Below are positions 1-9,266 of a stretch of 64,000 bases of DNA, piece after piece. The notes under the pieces were generated by a model that saw nothing but the letters and a program-made list of their open reading frames with translations, was not told the origin of the DNA and did no database searches. The translations under genes and the position numbers were made by a program. The stretch comes from Shewanella aestuarii (lineage in GTDB: Bacteria; Pseudomonadota; Gammaproteobacteria; Enterobacterales; Shewanellaceae). Numbering within the stretch: the stretch's first letter is position 1; each line of letters begins with the position of its first letter. The DNA lies in the NCBI RefSeq assembly GCF_014647215.1, contig NZ_BMOT01000001.1, positions 186,001 to 250,000 on the forward strand, given 5' to 3'.

Positions 1-555
1 TTAGTCAACAATGGCGGCGAACAGCATAGTGAAGCTTATCAGCAACTAAACCCTCAACATCTAGTGCCGACGTTAATCGACAGCAATGAGCAAGGTGAAT
101 TTAGTTTAAACCAATCATTAGCTATCATCGAGTATTTAGAAGAGAAGTATCCGCAAGTTAATGTATTGCCAACAAATATTGAAGATAAAGCCGTAGTAAG
201 AGGCATGGCACAAGCTATTGCCTGTGAAATTCATCCACTGGATAACCTACGTGTTTTACAATATTTGGTAAAAGAAATGGCTGTAGATGAAAGCCAAAAA
301 ATGAAATGGTATGCCCATTGGATCCATTTAGGCTTTAGTGCTTTGGAAACCCAACTTGAGCGTTATGCGGGTGAGTATTGTTTTGGTAATAAAGTGACGC
401 TGGCCGATGTCTGTTTAATCCCCCAAGTTTATAATGCCAAGCGCTTTAATGTTCCTTTAGATGCCTATCCTAATATTGTGCGTATATGGGAAAACTGCCA
501 TCAATTAGATGCCTTTATTCAAGCGGCTCCAGAACAGCAAGCTGATGCGAGTTAA
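1..555 (+). CDS. maiA: Maleylacetoacetate isomerase, 5' end outside the window
   Basis: The reading frame is open from base 1 and ends at a TAA at 553-555, so 184 residues are present. The family is usually about 212-216 residues, so roughly 30 N-terminal residues, including the Ser/Cys glutathione-site motif, lie before the window. The visible part has the end of the thioredoxin-like GST domain (NPQHLVPTLID, then QSLAIIEYLEEKYP) and the helical domain with NKVTLADVCLIPQVYNA. The enzyme isomerises maleylacetoacetate to fumarylacetoacetate in tyrosine degradation. The same pathway reappears as hppD and hmgA near 53-55 kb, so it is split on the chromosome. A GTG at 64 is an internal codon, not the start. 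Confidence 0.9.
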   Translation, partial: LVNNGGEQHSEAYQQLNPQHLVPTLIDSNEQGEFSLNQSLAIIEYLEEKYPQVNVLPTNIEDKAVVRGMAQAIACEIHPLDNLRVLQYLVKEMAVDESQKMKWYAHWIHLGFSALETQLERYAGEYCFGNKVTLADVCLIPQVYNAKRFNVPLDAYPNIVRIWENCHQLDAFIQAAPEQQADAS

Positions 556-564
556 TTTCTATTG

Positions 565-1218
565 ATGCTAACTGCTGACAAAATTCCGCTATTCCAAAAT
601 CAATCTTCCTCAACCCAGTTGGCTTTATTAACCACGTGGTTTGAGCAAGATGAGATGCGCATGCAGGCATTAGCCGCCTGCGCTGTGGTTTTTGAACGCT
701 TAAACATCGAAGACTGGTCAATAGCAGCCGGGTTTGTCAGAAATTTAGTTTGGGATAAATTACATGGTTTTGCCACCAGTGCATTAAATGATATTGATGT
801 GATTTACTTTAGTGCTGCCGATTTGACTGTGCACACCGAGCAACAAATTCAGCAGGCATTGAACCGCATATTGACGCTGAATTGGTCGGTAAAAAATCAG
901 GCAAGAATGCATATTCGTAATGGTGATGCGCCTTATCTGTGTTGCCTTGATGCCATGGGATATTGGCCTGAAAAACAAACCGCAGTTGCCGTTAAGCTAG
1001 TTAATAACACTATTATTAGTCAGCAATATCCTGTTCAAGTGCTAACATCTCGGCCCCTTCAGTCCGCGCACAGATTATTGTTTATCTTTGCCTTTGGTAT
1101 TGAACATTTATTTAATCGGACTTTATCGCATAATCCCAGGCGGACATTAACCATTTTTGAGCAAAGAGTGACACAAAAAAATTGGCTGATCCGCTATCCT
1201 GAGTTAGTGATTAAATAA
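565..1218 (+). CDS. Nucleotidyltransferase family protein (COG3575-like)
   Basis: The 217-residue protein resembles the small predicted-nucleotidyltransferase family often annotated as DUF925/COG3575. The recognisable core is AAGFVRNLVWDKLHG followed by LNDIDVIYF. Together these resemble the helix-turn and paired aspartates (DxD) of the polymerase-beta-like nucleotidyltransferase fold. I place the start at the ATG at 565; a TTG sits one codon earlier at 562. It begins only 9 bases after maiA and may be co-transcribed with it. Substrate is unknown, and the family assignment rests on motif resemblance only. Confidence 0.75.
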   Translation: MLTADKIPLFQNQSSSTQLALLTTWFEQDEMRMQALAACAVVFERLNIEDWSIAAGFVRNLVWDKLHGFATSALNDIDVIYFSAADLTVHTEQQIQQALNRILTLNWSVKNQARMHIRNGDAPYLCCLDAMGYWPEKQTAVAVKLVNNTIISQQYPVQVLTSRPLQSAHRLLFIFAFGIEHLFNRTLSHNPRRTLTIFEQRVTQKNWLIRYPELVIK

Positions 1219-1443
1219 CAATTCGACACTCATTTGCGTTAGATATCGTTATCCATGCTTGCCAAACCTAAATCGTTCAGCTATTTTACTGTTATTATAT
1301 ACAGTGCTTTTGGGGCGGTTTTTATATTCGTGAAATTCCTTTATTGCTTTTTGTGCCGTTAATGAACACCAAGCGATGTCATTCACATGAATATCGGTGC
1401 TGCAAATGTATGAGACAAATCAGATGATGATGGGTAAACCAGT

Positions 1444-3378
1444 TTGAGATTATTTATTGCAGAAAAACCCAGTCTTGGCAGGGCACTCGTTGATGTCTTA
1501 CCCAAACCACATCAAAAGAGCGATGGTTTTATCAAAGCTGCAAATGGCGATGTGGTAACCTGGTGTATCGGTCATTTGCTCGAGCAGGCAGAACCTGAAG
1601 CCTATAACCCAGATTATAAAAAGTGGGCGGTAGAGCATCTGCCAATCGTACCGACAGAGTGGAAACTGGTTGTTAAAGCCAACACCAAAAAGCAATTTAC
1701 TGTGGTTAAAAAGCTGATTAAACAAGCTGATGTTCTTGTTAATATGGGCGATCCGGACCGTGTTGGGCAGATTTTAATTGATGAGGTTATTAATCATTGC
1801 GGTGTTTCTAAAAGCCAAAAAGCACAAGTGTTGCGATGTTTGATCAGTGACTTAAATCCCGCAGCGGTAACCAAATCCTTAAATAACCTGCGTAAAAATA
1901 CCGACTTTATTCCATTAGCCACCTCAGCCTTAGCCAGAGCCAGAGCGGATTGGCTATATGGTATCAATATGACTCGTTTATGTACCCTGCAAGGCCGTCA
2001 ATCGGGCTATAACGGTGTTCTGTCTATTGGACGAGTTCAAACGCCTGTGCTTGGCCTTGTCGTGCATCGTGATCTCGAGATTGCAAATTTTGTCTCTAAA
2101 CCATTTTATGAAGTTGTCTGCCGTTTTAAAACCCGCAATGGTGAGTTTTATCAAGCTAAGTGGCGTCCAAGTAAGGCCTGCGAACCCTATATGGATGAAG
2201 ATAATCGCGTCTTGTCTAAAGCATTAGCCTTGAATGTGATATCAAGAGTGGCAGGACAAGAGGGTAAGATAGTCAAGGTTTCTCAAGACATCAAAGCCAC
2301 GCCTGCGCCACTGCCTTATAGTCTATCAGCGCTTCAAATTGATGCGGCTAAACGTTTTGGCATGAGTGCCCAAACCGTGCTTGATACGTGTCAGCAATTA
2401 TATGAACGCCATAAATTAGTCACCTATCCGCGTTCAGATTGCCGCTACCTTCCTAAAGAGCATTTAAATGATGTTCCTCAAGTTATTGCGGCCATCCGTC
2501 ATTCGTGTTCAGCGTTAAATGATGCTGCCAATAACGCTAATGCCAGTTTGATAAGTAAAGCATGGAATGATTCAAAGGTGAGTGCTCACCATGCGATTAT
2601 TCCAACATCGAAATCAACCGATATGAGCCGTCTTTCTGCTGCAGAAAATAACATTTATGAACTAGTAGCTCGGCAGTATTTGATTCAGTTTTACCCTCCA
2701 TTTGAGTATGTCGATAAACAAATCGATACTGAGGTTTCCGGTGGATTATTTATTGCCAAACAAAAAGAGGTTGTATCACTGGGCTGGAAAAGCTTGTTTC
2801 CCTCAAAACCAAATACAAAAGCTGAAGATGACTTTTCGGCGACCAGTTTGCCTAATGTTGAAAAAGGGGATGATGTAGACTGTTTGCAAGCTGAGCTAAA
2901 AGAGAAGCAAACTACACCGCCTAAATATTTTACCGATGCAACCTTGCTTGCTGCCATGACAGGTATTGCACGTTATGTGACAGATGCTTCGATAAAAAAG
3001 GTGTTACGTGATACAGATGGCTTAGGGACTGAGGCAACGCGAGCGGGGATCATAGAGCTGTTATTTAAAAGACAGTTTTTGACTCGAAAAGGCAAAGATA
3101 TTCGAGCTACAGATGTAGGAACCCAGCTAATATGTGCATTGCCAGAACGAATGACCATACCTGATATGACCGCCCATTGGGAGTCACAGCTTGAAGCGAT
3201 CAGCCAAAAAGAAATCAAATACACGCATTTTATGGATCCAATAACCCAAAGCATAAATGAGTTAATTAATGAGGTTAAAGCCGTGACCTTTGGCGGTTTA
3301 AAGGGCAAAGGCACACCTTATAAACCTAAAGGGGCTTATAAAGCGAAAGGTAAACGAAGCCGCAAAGTAAAAGCTTAA
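1444..3378 (+). CDS. topB: DNA topoisomerase III (type IA) with a changed acidic-triad residue
   Basis: This 644-residue type IA topoisomerase relaxes and decatenates DNA by nicking a single strand. The N-terminal Toprim domain starts MRLFIAEKPSLGRAL, with the catalytic Glu at residue 7. The nucleophile is Tyr328 in LVTYPRSDCRYLP, the same number as in E. coli TopB. The C-terminus is a lysine/arginine-rich tail. The acidic motif reads MGDPDRVGQ: Asp103 and Asp105 are present, but residue 107, normally Glu (DPDREGQ), is Val. The start is a TTG; the ATGs at 1424, 1427 and 1430 are out of frame. The gene converges on norM. Confidence 0.93.
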   Translation: MRLFIAEKPSLGRALVDVLPKPHQKSDGFIKAANGDVVTWCIGHLLEQAEPEAYNPDYKKWAVEHLPIVPTEWKLVVKANTKKQFTVVKKLIKQADVLVNMGDPDRVGQILIDEVINHCGVSKSQKAQVLRCLISDLNPAAVTKSLNNLRKNTDFIPLATSALARARADWLYGINMTRLCTLQGRQSGYNGVLSIGRVQTPVLGLVVHRDLEIANFVSKPFYEVVCRFKTRNGEFYQAKWRPSKACEPYMDEDNRVLSKALALNVISRVAGQEGKIVKVSQDIKATPAPLPYSLSALQIDAAKRFGMSAQTVLDTCQQLYERHKLVTYPRSDCRYLPKEHLNDVPQVIAAIRHSCSALNDAANNANASLISKAWNDSKVSAHHAIIPTSKSTDMSRLSAAENNIYELVARQYLIQFYPPFEYVDKQIDTEVSGGLFIAKQKEVVSLGWKSLFPSKPNTKAEDDFSATSLPNVEKGDDVDCLQAELKEKQTTPPKYFTDATLLAAMTGIARYVTDASIKKVLRDTDGLGTEATRAGIIELLFKRQFLTRKGKDIRATDVGTQLICALPERMTIPDMTAHWESQLEAISQKEIKYTHFMDPITQSINELINEVKAVTFGGLKGKGTPYKPKGAYKAKGKRSRKVKA

Positions 3379-3393
3379 CTATTATTAGTTAAG
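3374..3393. terminator. Short hairpin between convergent topB and norM
   Basis: A perfect 7-bp stem CTTAACT/AGTTAAG with a 6-base loop overlaps the topB stop codon. A second imperfect inverted repeat around GTTAAC lies at about 3405-3433. Neither is followed by a clear T tract, so a terminator role for the convergent pair is only likely from position. Confidence 0.3.
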
Positions 3394-3438
3394 ACTTGAT
3401 GAGGGGTTGTTAACTTTCGATTTATGTTAACCCTCCCT

Positions 3439-4800
3439 CTAATCTAACTCGACAAACACGATCCCTTTGCGTTGAATGTAGATGAGCCTTCCTCCAAATA
3501 AAAATGCTGCAGAAGTTAATCCTGCTATCAAGCCTGCCCAAAAACCATGTGCCCCCATTGCAGGTACGAATATATCTGTGTAAGCGAGCATATATCCCAA
3601 TGTCATGCCAACAAACCAGTAAGAGAAAAGGGTGATGTAAAATGCGCTGCGAGTGTCTTTATAGCCTCTTAATGCGCCAGCTGCGACAACCTGAATAGAA
3701 TCTGATATTTGATATAATGCCGCCATTAACATCAAACTGCCCGCTAAAGTGACCACTTCAGGGTTATCATTGTAGAGTAAGGCGATTTCTTGTCTAAACA
3801 CCACAGTAGAGATGGCAGTGATCATCGCTAATGACAAAGATAAAGCTAACGCTACATAGGCTACACGTTTGGCGATATCTGTGCGCTCGCGTCCAAGGTA
3901 ATAACCAATACGAATGGAGGCGGCAATACCAATTGATAATGGCAGCATGAAAACCATAGATGAAAAGTTAAGTGCAATTTGATGGCTAGCGACAACGTTA
4001 GCCCCCAATGGCGCTAGAAACAGCGCAATAACGGCGAATAAACTGACTTCAAAAAACAGCGCCATAGCAATAGGGAACCCTAGCTTGCTCATGGACTTCA
4101 TTGTTGACCATTTAGGTGCAAAAAAATGTTTGAAAGGGGCAATTTCAATGAATTTTTTATCCACTAACATGTAAAGAGCCATTGAGATAAACATGGCCCA
4201 AAACACCATAGCGGTCGCTATACCACAACCCGCACCTCCCATGGCCGGCACACCAAATTCACCATAAATAAAAATATAATTAGCAGGAATATTAACCGCT
4301 AATCCGACAAAACCAATGATCATAGTTGGCATAGTGTAGGAAATACCTTCACTACAACCTCTAAGTACTTGATATAAAGCAAATGCGGGAGCGCCCCACA
4401 GAATACCATCGATATAGCCAACCGTGAGTCGATGTAATTCAGGTTCTAAATCCATGAAATCCAAAATATAACTGGAACAGGCTAAAAAGAACATCACACC
4501 TAAAGAACCAATTATGGCAATATAGCCAGCTTGAAAAAGTAAATTTGGGATCACCTTTTGATTGTTCGCGCCGTGATGCTGCGAAAATACAGGGGTGAAT
4601 GCCATTAATAAGCCTTGCACAAACAATATTGCAGGTAACCATAAACTGGTCCCCACAGCGACAGCCGCCATATCGACAGCACTGACGCGACCTGCCATTA
4701 CGGTATCAATAAACCCCATCATGGTTTGGGTGACTTGCGCAATGAGAATAGGTAAGGCAAGTTGTATTAATCGCTGGGCTTGAAAGCCGGTGTTGTTCAT
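3439..4800 (-). CDS. norM: MATE-family multidrug/Na+ antiporter (NorM/MdtK type)
   Basis: The 453-residue protein is almost entirely hydrophobic, with about 12 membrane segments arranged as two MatE repeats. Family-typical stretches are QVTQTMMGFIDTVMAGRVS near the N-terminus and QIALNFSSMVFMLPLSIG in the second half. MATE pumps export cationic drugs and dyes in exchange for Na+ or H+. It is divergent from riboflavin synthase with only 31 bases between the start codons. That is the same pairing as mdtK/ribC in E. coli and supports the assignment. Both promoters must overlap in or extend past this short gap. Confidence 0.92.
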   Translation of the reverse strand: MNNTGFQAQRLIQLALPILIAQVTQTMMGFIDTVMAGRVSAVDMAAVAVGTSLWLPAILFVQGLLMAFTPVFSQHHGANNQKVIPNLLFQAGYIAIIGSLGVMFFLACSSYILDFMDLEPELHRLTVGYIDGILWGAPAFALYQVLRGCSEGISYTMPTMIIGFVGLAVNIPANYIFIYGEFGVPAMGGAGCGIATAMVFWAMFISMALYMLVDKKFIEIAPFKHFFAPKWSTMKSMSKLGFPIAMALFFEVSLFAVIALFLAPLGANVVASHQIALNFSSMVFMLPLSIGIAASIRIGYYLGRERTDIAKRVAYVALALSLSLAMITAISTVVFRQEIALLYNDNPEVVTLAGSLMLMAALYQISDSIQVVAAGALRGYKDTRSAFYITLFSYWFVGMTLGYMLAYTDIFVPAMGAHGFWAGLIAGLTSAAFLFGGRLIYIQRKGIVFVELD

Positions 4801-4831
4801 ATTTAGCCCATCATTAAACGAGAGTTATGTT

Positions 4832-5446
4832 ATGTTTACAGGAATTGTACAAGCCACATGTGAAGTGGTTTCGGTTCAACAGCAAGCTGGATTGAAACGT
4901 TTTGAAATTGCGTTAAAGCCTGAATTGCTTGACCGTTTACAGATAGGGGCTAGTGTTGCCACCAATGGCGTTTGCTTAACGGTAACTAAGATAGCGAATG
5001 ATAAGGTTTTCTTTGATGTAATGGAAGAAACATTAAGCCTGACAAACTTAGATAAAGTCCAACAAGGTGATCAAGTTAACATTGAACGTTCACTCACCTT
5101 CGGCAGCGAAATTGGTGGTCATATTCTATCAGGGCATATTCATACCCAAGCTGAAATTGTAGCCATTAGTGATACAGCGGAGCATTACAATATCGAACTT
5201 GCAATTGATGCAAAGTGGAGAGACTACATTTTTTATAAAGGTTTTGTAGCGGTCAATGGTTGTAGTTTAACCGTAGGGCAATTAACTGAACACGGTTTTA
5301 AATTACACTTAATACCAGAAACCTTGCGCTTAACCAATCTTGATTTTCAAGCTGTTGGCGACAAAATGAACATTGAAATCGATAGCCAAACTCAAGTTAT
5401 TGTGGACACAGTTGAACGTATTCTGGCTAAAAAGCAATTAAGCTAA
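4832..5446 (+). CDS. ribE: Riboflavin synthase, alpha subunit
   Basis: This 204-residue enzyme disproportionates two 6,7-dimethyl-8-ribityllumazine molecules to riboflavin. It has the two tandem lumazine-binding repeats: MFTGIVQATCEV with NGVCLTV in the first half, and GHILSGHIHTQAEIV with FVAVNGCSLTV in the second. The start at ATG 4832 gives the canonical MFTGIVQ N-terminus and has GAGAG just upstream. The frame is open further upstream, but that stretch is not family-like. The gene is also called ribC in E. coli. The gap to norM is too short for an FMN riboswitch. Confidence 0.96.
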   Translation: MFTGIVQATCEVVSVQQQAGLKRFEIALKPELLDRLQIGASVATNGVCLTVTKIANDKVFFDVMEETLSLTNLDKVQQGDQVNIERSLTFGSEIGGHILSGHIHTQAEIVAISDTAEHYNIELAIDAKWRDYIFYKGFVAVNGCSLTVGQLTEHGFKLHLIPETLRLTNLDFQAVGDKMNIEIDSQTQVIVDTVERILAKKQLS

Positions 5447-5487
5447 TAGCCAATCATTTTAGCGGTAAGTTATTATATTGATGCTGA

Positions 5488-5688
5488 TTAGTATATTTGC
5501 TCATCATCAGAATCAATAAACAATTGTATTGTTCGTCTGTTGTCATCTAAATGCATTCTAATATGGATTGGATTACAGCAGATGCGGCAATCATCATAAT
5601 ACTCCTGATCACCTGAACTAGCATCTATCGTCACATGTTGATGATGTCCGCAGTGGGGGCAACTGATTGCTCTAGATAAAAGCTTCAT
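5488..5688 (-). CDS. CPXCG-motif cysteine-rich protein
   Basis: A 66-residue protein with two cysteine pairs, ISCPHCGHHQH near residues 9-18 and YDDCRICCNPIHI near residues 31-42, spaced like a small zinc ribbon. The segment between them is acidic (SSGDQEYYDDC). This is the pattern of the Cys-rich CPXCG family, whose function is unknown. A GGAGA-type ribosome site precedes the start. It sits alone between ribE, with which it converges, and thrS, from which it diverges. Confidence 0.85.
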   Translation of the reverse strand: MKLLSRAISCPHCGHHQHVTIDASSGDQEYYDDCRICCNPIHIRMHLDDNRRTIQLFIDSDDEQIY

Positions 5689-5953
5689 GATTTATCTCCT
5701 TAACGTCCTGATACAAGGTTAATGCACTCGGTCATCTCGATAGGTTGACTGTCAATTATAAATATAGTGCGCCTAGCACAAATGTACATTTTGTCGGAGT
5801 GATTAAATTAATCCGCTTAAAGTTGATTTTAGGGAGGTTAAAGGTTGATCCTCGTTGAGGTTGTCACATACAATTGGCGGCTACATTTTTGGGTAATTAA
5901 GACTCTTGTACTGTCTTTATTTCATTAATGTTTATCACTCATTTTACATTAAA
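5689..5953. other. Intergenic region upstream of thrS
   Basis: About 265 bases separate the divergent CPXCG gene and the thrS operator. A short hairpin CCTC-GTT-GAGG lies at 5850-5860, and its position would fit an additional leader domain of the thrS mRNA. That reading is speculative. I see no open reading frame with family resemblance here. Confidence 0.4.
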
Positions 5954-5984
5954 CCAAGTGGCCCTACGTGTGGGTCACCACTGG
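5954..5984 (+). promoter_or_regulatory. thrS translational operator: tRNA-Thr anticodon-arm mimic
   Basis: Bases 5958-5978 fold into a 7-bp stem (GTGGCCC with GGGTCAC, one G-T wobble) closed by a 7-base loop TACGTGT. Loop positions 3-5 are CGT, the tRNA-Thr anticodon CGU in exactly the place an anticodon loop puts it. Outer CCA/TGG bases (5954-5956 and 5982-5984) can extend it. The CGT triplet is 29-31 bases before the thrS ATG. Known background: E. coli ThrRS represses its own translation by binding an anticodon-arm mimic just upstream of the ribosome site. The match in fold, triplet and distance suggests the same control here. Confidence 0.65.
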
Positions 5985-5997
5985 ACAAGGAATTTTC

Positions 5998-7926
5998 ATG
6001 CCTATTATTACATTGCCTGATGGCAGCAAACGTGAGTTTGCCAATCCTGTATCTACTCTCGATGTTGCAGCTGATATTGGCCCTGGCTTAGCCAAAGCCT
6101 GTATTGCTGGTCGCGTTAATGGTGAATTAAAAGACGCTTGTGACATTATTTCAACCGATGCGGATTTATCTATCATCACGGCTAAAGATGAAGAGGGTGT
6201 TGAAATCCTTCGCCATTCTTGTGCACATTTGTTAGGTCATGCAATCAAGCAATTATGGCCTCAAACAAAAATGGCCATTGGTCCTGTTATCGATAACGGC
6301 TTTTATTACGATATTGATTTAGAGCACAAGCTAACCCAAGACGATATAGATGCGTTAGAAAAACGTATGATGGACTTAGCTAAAACAAATTATGACGTGG
6401 TTAAGCGTGTTGTATCTTGGCAAGAAGCCCGTGACGCATTTAGCGAGCGTGGTGAAGAATATAAAATTGCCATTTTAGATGAAAACATCAGCAAGGATGC
6501 CACGCCTGCGTTATATCATCACGAAGAATATACCGATATGTGTCGTGGTCCACACGTACCTAACATGCGTTTTTGCCAACATTTTAAATTAATGAGTGTT
6601 GCCGGTGCATATTGGCGTGGTAACTCTGACAACAAAATGTTGCAACGTGTTTATGGTACTGCTTGGGCAGACAAAAAAGCCCTTAAAACACATTTAACTC
6701 GTTTAGAAGAAGCGGCAAAACGTGATCATCGTAAAATTGGTAAGCAATTAGATTTGTACCATATGCAAGAAGAAGCCCCTGGAATGGTGTTCTGGCATAA
6801 CGATGGTTGGAGCTTATTCTTAGAGTTAGAAAAGTTCATTCGTCAAAAACTAGGCCAATACACTTACCAAGAGGTGAAAGGCCCATTAATGATGGACCGT
6901 GTATTGTGGGAGCGTTCAGGTCACTGGGATAAATATTCAGAAGCCATGTTCACCACCAAGAGTGAAAACCGTGAATATGCGGTCAAACCAATGAACTGTC
7001 CAGGTCATGTCCAAATATTCAACCAAGGCCTTAAATCATACCGCGATTTGCCGTTGCGTATGGCTGAGTTCGGTTGTTGTCATCGTAATGAGCCATCAGG
7101 TTCTTTACATGGATTGATGCGCGTTCGTGGTTTTACTCAAGATGACGCCCATATCTTCTGTACTGATGATCAGGTTCAAAAAGAAGTGAGTGCTTGTATC
7201 CAAATGGTATATGACACTTATGCCACTTTTGGTTTTGAAAACATTGTGGTCAAATTATCAACACGCCCAGAAAAGCGTATTGGTGATGACGATATGTGGG
7301 ATCGTGCTGAAGAAGCACTCAAACAAGCACTTAAAGCGAATAATATTGAATTTGAAATATTACCAGGTGAAGGTGCTTTCTACGGTCCTAAGATTGAGTT
7401 CACATTACACGATTGTTTAGATCGCGCTTGGCAGTGCGGTACTGTACAATTAGATTATGCATTACCGTCACGACTTGGGGCAACTTATGTTGCTGAAGAC
7501 AATAGTCGCCAGACACCAGTAATGATCCATCGTGCTATTTTAGGGTCGTTAGAACGTTTCCTCGGTATTTTGATTGAAGAATATGCTGGTAAATTCCCAA
7601 CATGGCTTGCACCAATGCAAGTTGTTGTAATGAATATTACTGACAAACAGTCTGAATATGTTGAAGAAATCGTTAAATTCTTCAAAGAACAGGGCATTCG
7701 TGCATCTTTTGACTTGAGGAATGAGAAAATAGGCTTTAAAATACGCGAACACACCTTAAGACGTGTGCCTTATTTATTGGTCGTAGGTGATCAAGAAATG
7801 GAAAATAAGGAAGTTGCGGTGCGTACCCGTGACGGTATCGATTTAGGTAAGCTAAAACTAGAAGATTTTGCTACCAAGATACGTCAACAGATTTCGCTCC
7901 GTAGTCTAAAATTGTTGGAGGAATAG
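5998..7926 (+). CDS. thrS: Threonyl-tRNA synthetase
   Basis: The 642 residues equal the E. coli length. The enzyme charges tRNA-Thr. The N-terminal TGS domain ([14 protein letters not shown]) is followed by the editing domain with [16 protein letters not shown]. Then comes the class II catalytic core with zinc ligands in [17 protein letters not shown] and [16 protein letters not shown], and the anticodon-binding domain from about residue 535. The start at ATG 5998 gives the canonical N-terminus and follows AAGGAA; an in-frame GTG at 5968 falls inside the operator loop. It is the first gene of thrS-infC-rpmI-rplT. Confidence 0.98.
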   Translation: MPIITLPDGSKREFANPVSTLDVAADIGPGLAKACIAGRVNGELKDACDIISTDADLSIITAKDEEGVEILRHSCAHLLGHAIKQLWPQTKMAIGPVIDNGFYYDIDLEHKLTQDDIDALEKRMMDLAKTNYDVVKRVVSWQEARDAFSERGEEYKIAILDENISKDATPALYHHEEYTDMCRGPHVPNMRFCQHFKLMSVAGAYWRGNSDNKMLQRVYGTAWADKKALKTHLTRLEEAAKRDHRKIGKQLDLYHMQEEAPGMVFWHNDGWSLFLELEKFIRQKLGQYTYQEVKGPLMMDRVLWERSGHWDKYSEAMFTTKSENREYAVKPMNCPGHVQIFNQGLKSYRDLPLRMAEFGCCHRNEPSGSLHGLMRVRGFTQDDAHIFCTDDQVQKEVSACIQMVYDTYATFGFENIVVKLSTRPEKRIGDDDMWDRAEEALKQALKANNIEFEILPGEGAFYGPKIEFTLHDCLDRAWQCGTVQLDYALPSRLGATYVAEDNSRQTPVMIHRAILGSLERFLGILIEEYAGKFPTWLAPMQVVVMNITDKQSEYVEEIVKFFKEQGIRASFDLRNEKIGFKIREHTLRRVPYLLVVGDQEMENKEVAVRTRDGIDLGKLKLEDFATKIRQQISLRSLKLLEE

Positions 7927-7929
7927 GTC

Positions 7930-8472
7930 ATAAAGATCAAGAGAGCAGCAGGGCGACAACCAGCGCCTAATAGAATCAATGATGAAATCACCGGTGTTCC
8001 TGAAGTCCGTTTATCGGGTTTAGATGGTGAGCCAATTGGTATCGTTAGCATTAAAGAAGCCCAGAGTGTAGCAGATGAAGCAGGGGTAGACCTTGTAGAA
8101 ATCAGCCCTAATGCTGAGCCTCCAGTTTGTCGCATAATGGACTACGGTAAGTTCCTTTTTGATAAGGCTAAGGCCCAAAAAGAACAAAAGAAGAAGCAAA
8201 AACAGGTTCAGGTTAAGGAAATTAAATTCCGTCCTGGCACTGATGAAAACGACTATCAGGTAAAACTACGCAACCTGATACGTTTTCTGGAAGATGGGGA
8301 CAAAGCGAAAATTACGCTGCGTTTCCGTGGTCGCGAAATGGCACACCAAAACCTAGGTATGGATCTTTTGAACCGTATCAAGGCTGATTTGGAAGTATAT
8401 GCGGTTGTCGAATCTTTCCCGAAAATGGAAGGCCGACAAGCAATTATGGTCCTAGCACCTAAAAAGAAATAG
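7930..8472 (+). CDS. infC: Translation initiation factor IF-3, AUA start codon
   Basis: Reading from an ATA at 7930 gives 180 residues, the same length as E. coli IF-3, beginning [17 protein letters not shown]. The ATA follows GGAGGAA at 7917-7923, ideal ribosome-site spacing, and the site overlaps the end of thrS. The first in-frame ATG (8137) would cut off the whole N-domain, including [15 protein letters not shown] and [17 protein letters not shown]-3 rejects non-canonical initiation codons. Its own gene characteristically starts at AUU or a similar codon so that it is autorepressed, and AUA is consistent with that loop. Confidence 0.95.
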   Translation: MKIKRAAGRQPAPNRINDEITGVPEVRLSGLDGEPIGIVSIKEAQSVADEAGVDLVEISPNAEPPVCRIMDYGKFLFDKAKAQKEQKKKQKQVQVKEIKFRPGTDENDYQVKLRNLIRFLEDGDKAKITLRFRGREMAHQNLGMDLLNRIKADLEVYAVVESFPKMEGRQAIMVLAPKKK

Positions 8473-8493
8473 TAGGGCAACCAATTAAAAAGT

Positions 8494-8520
8494 AGCGAAG
8501 ACTCTTTTGAGGACTTCGCT
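8494..8520 (+). promoter_or_regulatory. Leader hairpin before rpmI (possible L20 control site)
   Basis: The sequence forms a stem AGCGAAG/CTTCGCT, with a CTC/GAG inner stem around a TTTT loop. It lies between infC and rpmI. A smaller ACGT/ACGT hairpin follows at 8527-8541, just before GGAG. It has no T tract, so it is not a normal terminator. In E. coli, ribosomal protein L20 represses rpmI-rplT by binding a folded leader here. A similar role is inferred from position only. Confidence 0.4.
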
Positions 8521-8561
8521 CGCCTTACGTTTTATTAACGTCCCAATGCGGAGTTTTAGAA

Positions 8562-8756
8562 ATGCCTAAAATGAAAACAGACAAGGGTGTACAAAAGCGC
8601 TTCAGAAAAACCGCTAATGGTTTCAAGCGTAAACAAGCACACTTACGTCACATTTTGACCAAGAAGAGCACTAAGCGTAAACGTCACTTACGTGCTAAAT
8701 GTTTAGTAGCTAAGTCTGATGTGCCAGCAATTGCACGTCAACTACCATACGCTTAA
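8562..8756 (+). CDS. rpmI: 50S ribosomal protein L35 (bL35)
   Basis: A 64-residue, strongly basic protein with the family signature [20 protein letters not shown] and the lysine-rich [15 protein letters not shown] segment. It is a structural component of the large ribosomal subunit. A GGAG ribosome site stands 8 bases before the ATG. The rplT start follows 18 bases after the stop, so the two are co-translated. The folded leader upstream may mediate L20 repression. Confidence 0.98.
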   Translation: MPKMKTDKGVQKRFRKTANGFKRKQAHLRHILTKKSTKRKRHLRAKCLVAKSDVPAIARQLPYA

Positions 8757-8774
8757 TTAAAGGAGCAATGAACA

Positions 8775-9134
8775 ATGCCTAGAGTTAAGCGTGGTGTAAC
8801 CGCTCGTGCTCGTCACAAGAAAGTACTTAAATTAGCTAAAGGTTATTATGGCGCTCGTAGCCGTACTTTCCGTGTTGCTGTTCAAGCAGTAACTAAAGCT
8901 GGTCAATATGCTTACCGTGACCGTCGTCAAAAGAAACGTCAATTCCGTCAATTATGGATTGCACGTATCAATGCGGCTTCTCGTCAAAATGGTCTGTCTT
9001 ACAGCCGTTTCATCAACGGTTTGAAAAAGGCGTCTATCGAAATCGATCGTAAGATTTTGGCTGACATCGCTGTATTCGACAAAGTTGTATTTGCAACTTT
9101 AGTTGAAAAAGCAAAAGAAGCTTTAACTAAGTAA
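8775..9134 (+). CDS. rplT: 50S ribosomal protein L20 (bL20)
   Basis: The 119-residue basic protein starts [19 protein letters not shown] and has the family-typical [18 protein letters not shown] block. L20 binds 23S rRNA early in large-subunit assembly and is the autorepressor of this operon in enterobacteria. AAGGAG lies 8 bases upstream. The gene ends the translation operon and is followed by a strong intrinsic terminator. Confidence 0.98.
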   Translation: MPRVKRGVTARARHKKVLKLAKGYYGARSRTFRVAVQAVTKAGQYAYRDRRQKKRQFRQLWIARINAASRQNGLSYSRFINGLKKASIEIDRKILADIAVFDKVVFATLVEKAKEALTK

Positions 9135-9156
9135 TTAGTTAGTCGGCTTTGAAAAG

Positions 9157-9181
9157 AGGAACCTTCGGGTTCCTTTTTTTA
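9157..9181 (+). terminator. Intrinsic terminator of thrS-infC-rpmI-rplT
   Basis: A 7-bp stem AGGAACC/GGTTCCT is closed by a TTCG tetraloop and followed by a run of T residues to 9180. It lies 22 bases after the rplT stop. Confidence 0.92.
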
Positions 9182-9266
9182 TGGCTGGATTTTACCTATT
9201 TAATGGCAATAGGCTTACCATTAAGGCATAAATTTAGCGTTGATCAAACCAACTTTAAGTTTAATA

